From: Pseudomonas abietaniphila
GTDB lineage: Bacteria > Pseudomonadota > Gammaproteobacteria > Pseudomonadales > Pseudomonadaceae
Length of the DNA: 64,000 nt
Assembly (NCBI RefSeq): GCF_039697315.1
Contig: NZ_CP155619.1
Coordinates: forward strand, 5,828,001-5,892,000
Direction: 5' to 3'
The notes under the pieces were generated by a model. It did no database searches, was not told the DNA's origin, and saw nothing but the letters and a program-made list of their open reading frames with translations. How positions within the stretch are numbered: position 1 is the first letter of the stretch; each line of letters begins with the position of its first letter. Of the stretch, positions 63,638 to 64,000 are shown one piece after another. A program made the position numbers and the translations under genes.

Positions 63638-64000
63638 ATGCATGAACTGGCATCGATCCGCCGCCTGTTAATTGTCGAACCGTGTGAAGAGTGTCTGCGT
63701 TTGATTCCGGGGCTGCGCATCGCAGGTTGGGAGGTGGACAGCTGCACGCTCGAATCGGCAGCGTCACGCGCGTGTGACGTTGGACTCATCCGTTTGATGC
63801 CTCAGCACTTCGAGCAGCCGCAGCTGATCAAGGAGCTGATCACCCGCAGCAACACGGAATGGATTGCCGTGCTGACCGCCGAGGACTTGCGTCGCGAGTT
63901 GATCGGCGATTTTGTCTGCGAGTGGTTCTTCGACTTCCATACGCTTCCGTTCGATGTCGCCCGGGTTCAAGTCACCCTTGGCCGTGCCTACGGCATGGCG
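63638..64000 (+). CDS. VpsR/FleQ-like regulator, N-terminal part
   Basis: 121 codons lie in the window; the gene continues beyond the right edge. AAGGA lies 7 bases before ATG 63638. The visible part is a receiver-like domain: R-L-L-I-V-E-P, then V-G-L-I-R-L, I-A-V-L-T-A-E-D and the diagnostic W-F-F-D-F-H-T-L-P with G-R-A-Y-G-M-A. This matches the N-terminal domain of VpsR-type sigma-54 activators, which lacks a normal phospho-Asp site. The rest should be an AAA+ domain and Fis-type HTH. Members control exopolysaccharide genes and may sense c-di-GMP. Downstream domains are not seen, so this is inference. Confidence 0.65.
   Translation, partial: MHELASIRRLLIVEPCEECLRLIPGLRIAGWEVDSCTLESAASRACDVGLIRLMPQHFEQPQLIKELITRSNTEWIAVLTAEDLRRELIGDFVCEWFFDFHTLPFDVARVQVTLGRAYGMA

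Overview
The window looks like a chromosomal segment of a fluorescent Pseudomonas, probably of the P. syringae lineage. This rests on the gene order thrS-infC-rpmI-rplT-pheS-pheT-ihfA-merR-tRNA-Pro, a periplasmic fatty-acid cis/trans isomerase (cti), several small-protein families I associate with Pseudomonas, REP-type inverted repeats of the Pseudomonas kind and high-GC codon use. The species assignment is inference.

Layout. 1-4.2 kb: start of a CPA2 cation/proton antiporter, small exported proteins, a GNAT acetyltransferase and a divergent pair that looks like D-amino-acid (D-lysine) catabolism (DadA-like dehydrogenase and DpkA-like imine reductase). 4.3-6.7 kb: a small gene behind a LexA box, an XRE regulator, a ParD-like antitoxin gene overlapping a methionine aminopeptidase behind a long palindrome, and a candidate sRNA. 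6.7-11.2 kb: small proteins, an exported endonuclease/exonuclease/phosphatase protein, a LexA-box-controlled DUF1654 gene, a lipoprotein and a periplasmic asparaginase. 11.5-18.7 kb: ribose/nucleoside module rbsBACRKD plus an exported nucleoside hydrolase, behind an RbsR-type operator. 18.7-20.8 kb: small proteins including an I78 inhibitor and a cold-shock protein. 21-28.7 kb: translation operon thrS to merR, then tRNA-Pro(GGG).

The 3' end of tRNA-Pro is the edge of a decayed integrative element (28.7-31.5 kb, accessory genes possibly to 34 kb). It holds a 5'-truncated tyrosine recombinase, a minus-strand run of unknown genes carrying an amber codon and a frameshift, a 15-bp direct repeat, and a second integrase tail next to the distal repeat. 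Small unknown genes and a GAF-only protein follow. 34.1-43.2 kb is core again: metH, cti, an acyltransferase, nfuA and cobM.

43.2-60.5 kb is a B12 region. One cobalamin riboswitch precedes cbtB-cbtA-cobE (minus strand), and a second precedes cobW-cobN-chlI-chlD (plus strand), which encode cobalt handling and the aerobic cobaltochelatase. Between them lies a polyamine-type uptake and oxidation operon (FAD oxidase, two permeases, binding protein, ATPase, aldehyde dehydrogenase) followed by an IclR regulator. The end holds an MFS exporter, an MDR oxidoreductase, a small protein and the start of a VpsR-like regulator.

Most notable: a pair of stem-loops ahead of thrS whose 7-base loops carry Thr anticodons (GGT, TGT), suggesting tRNA-mimic autoregulation; two LexA boxes; the palindrome-headed ParD-like/map operon; and the decaying tRNA-Pro element.
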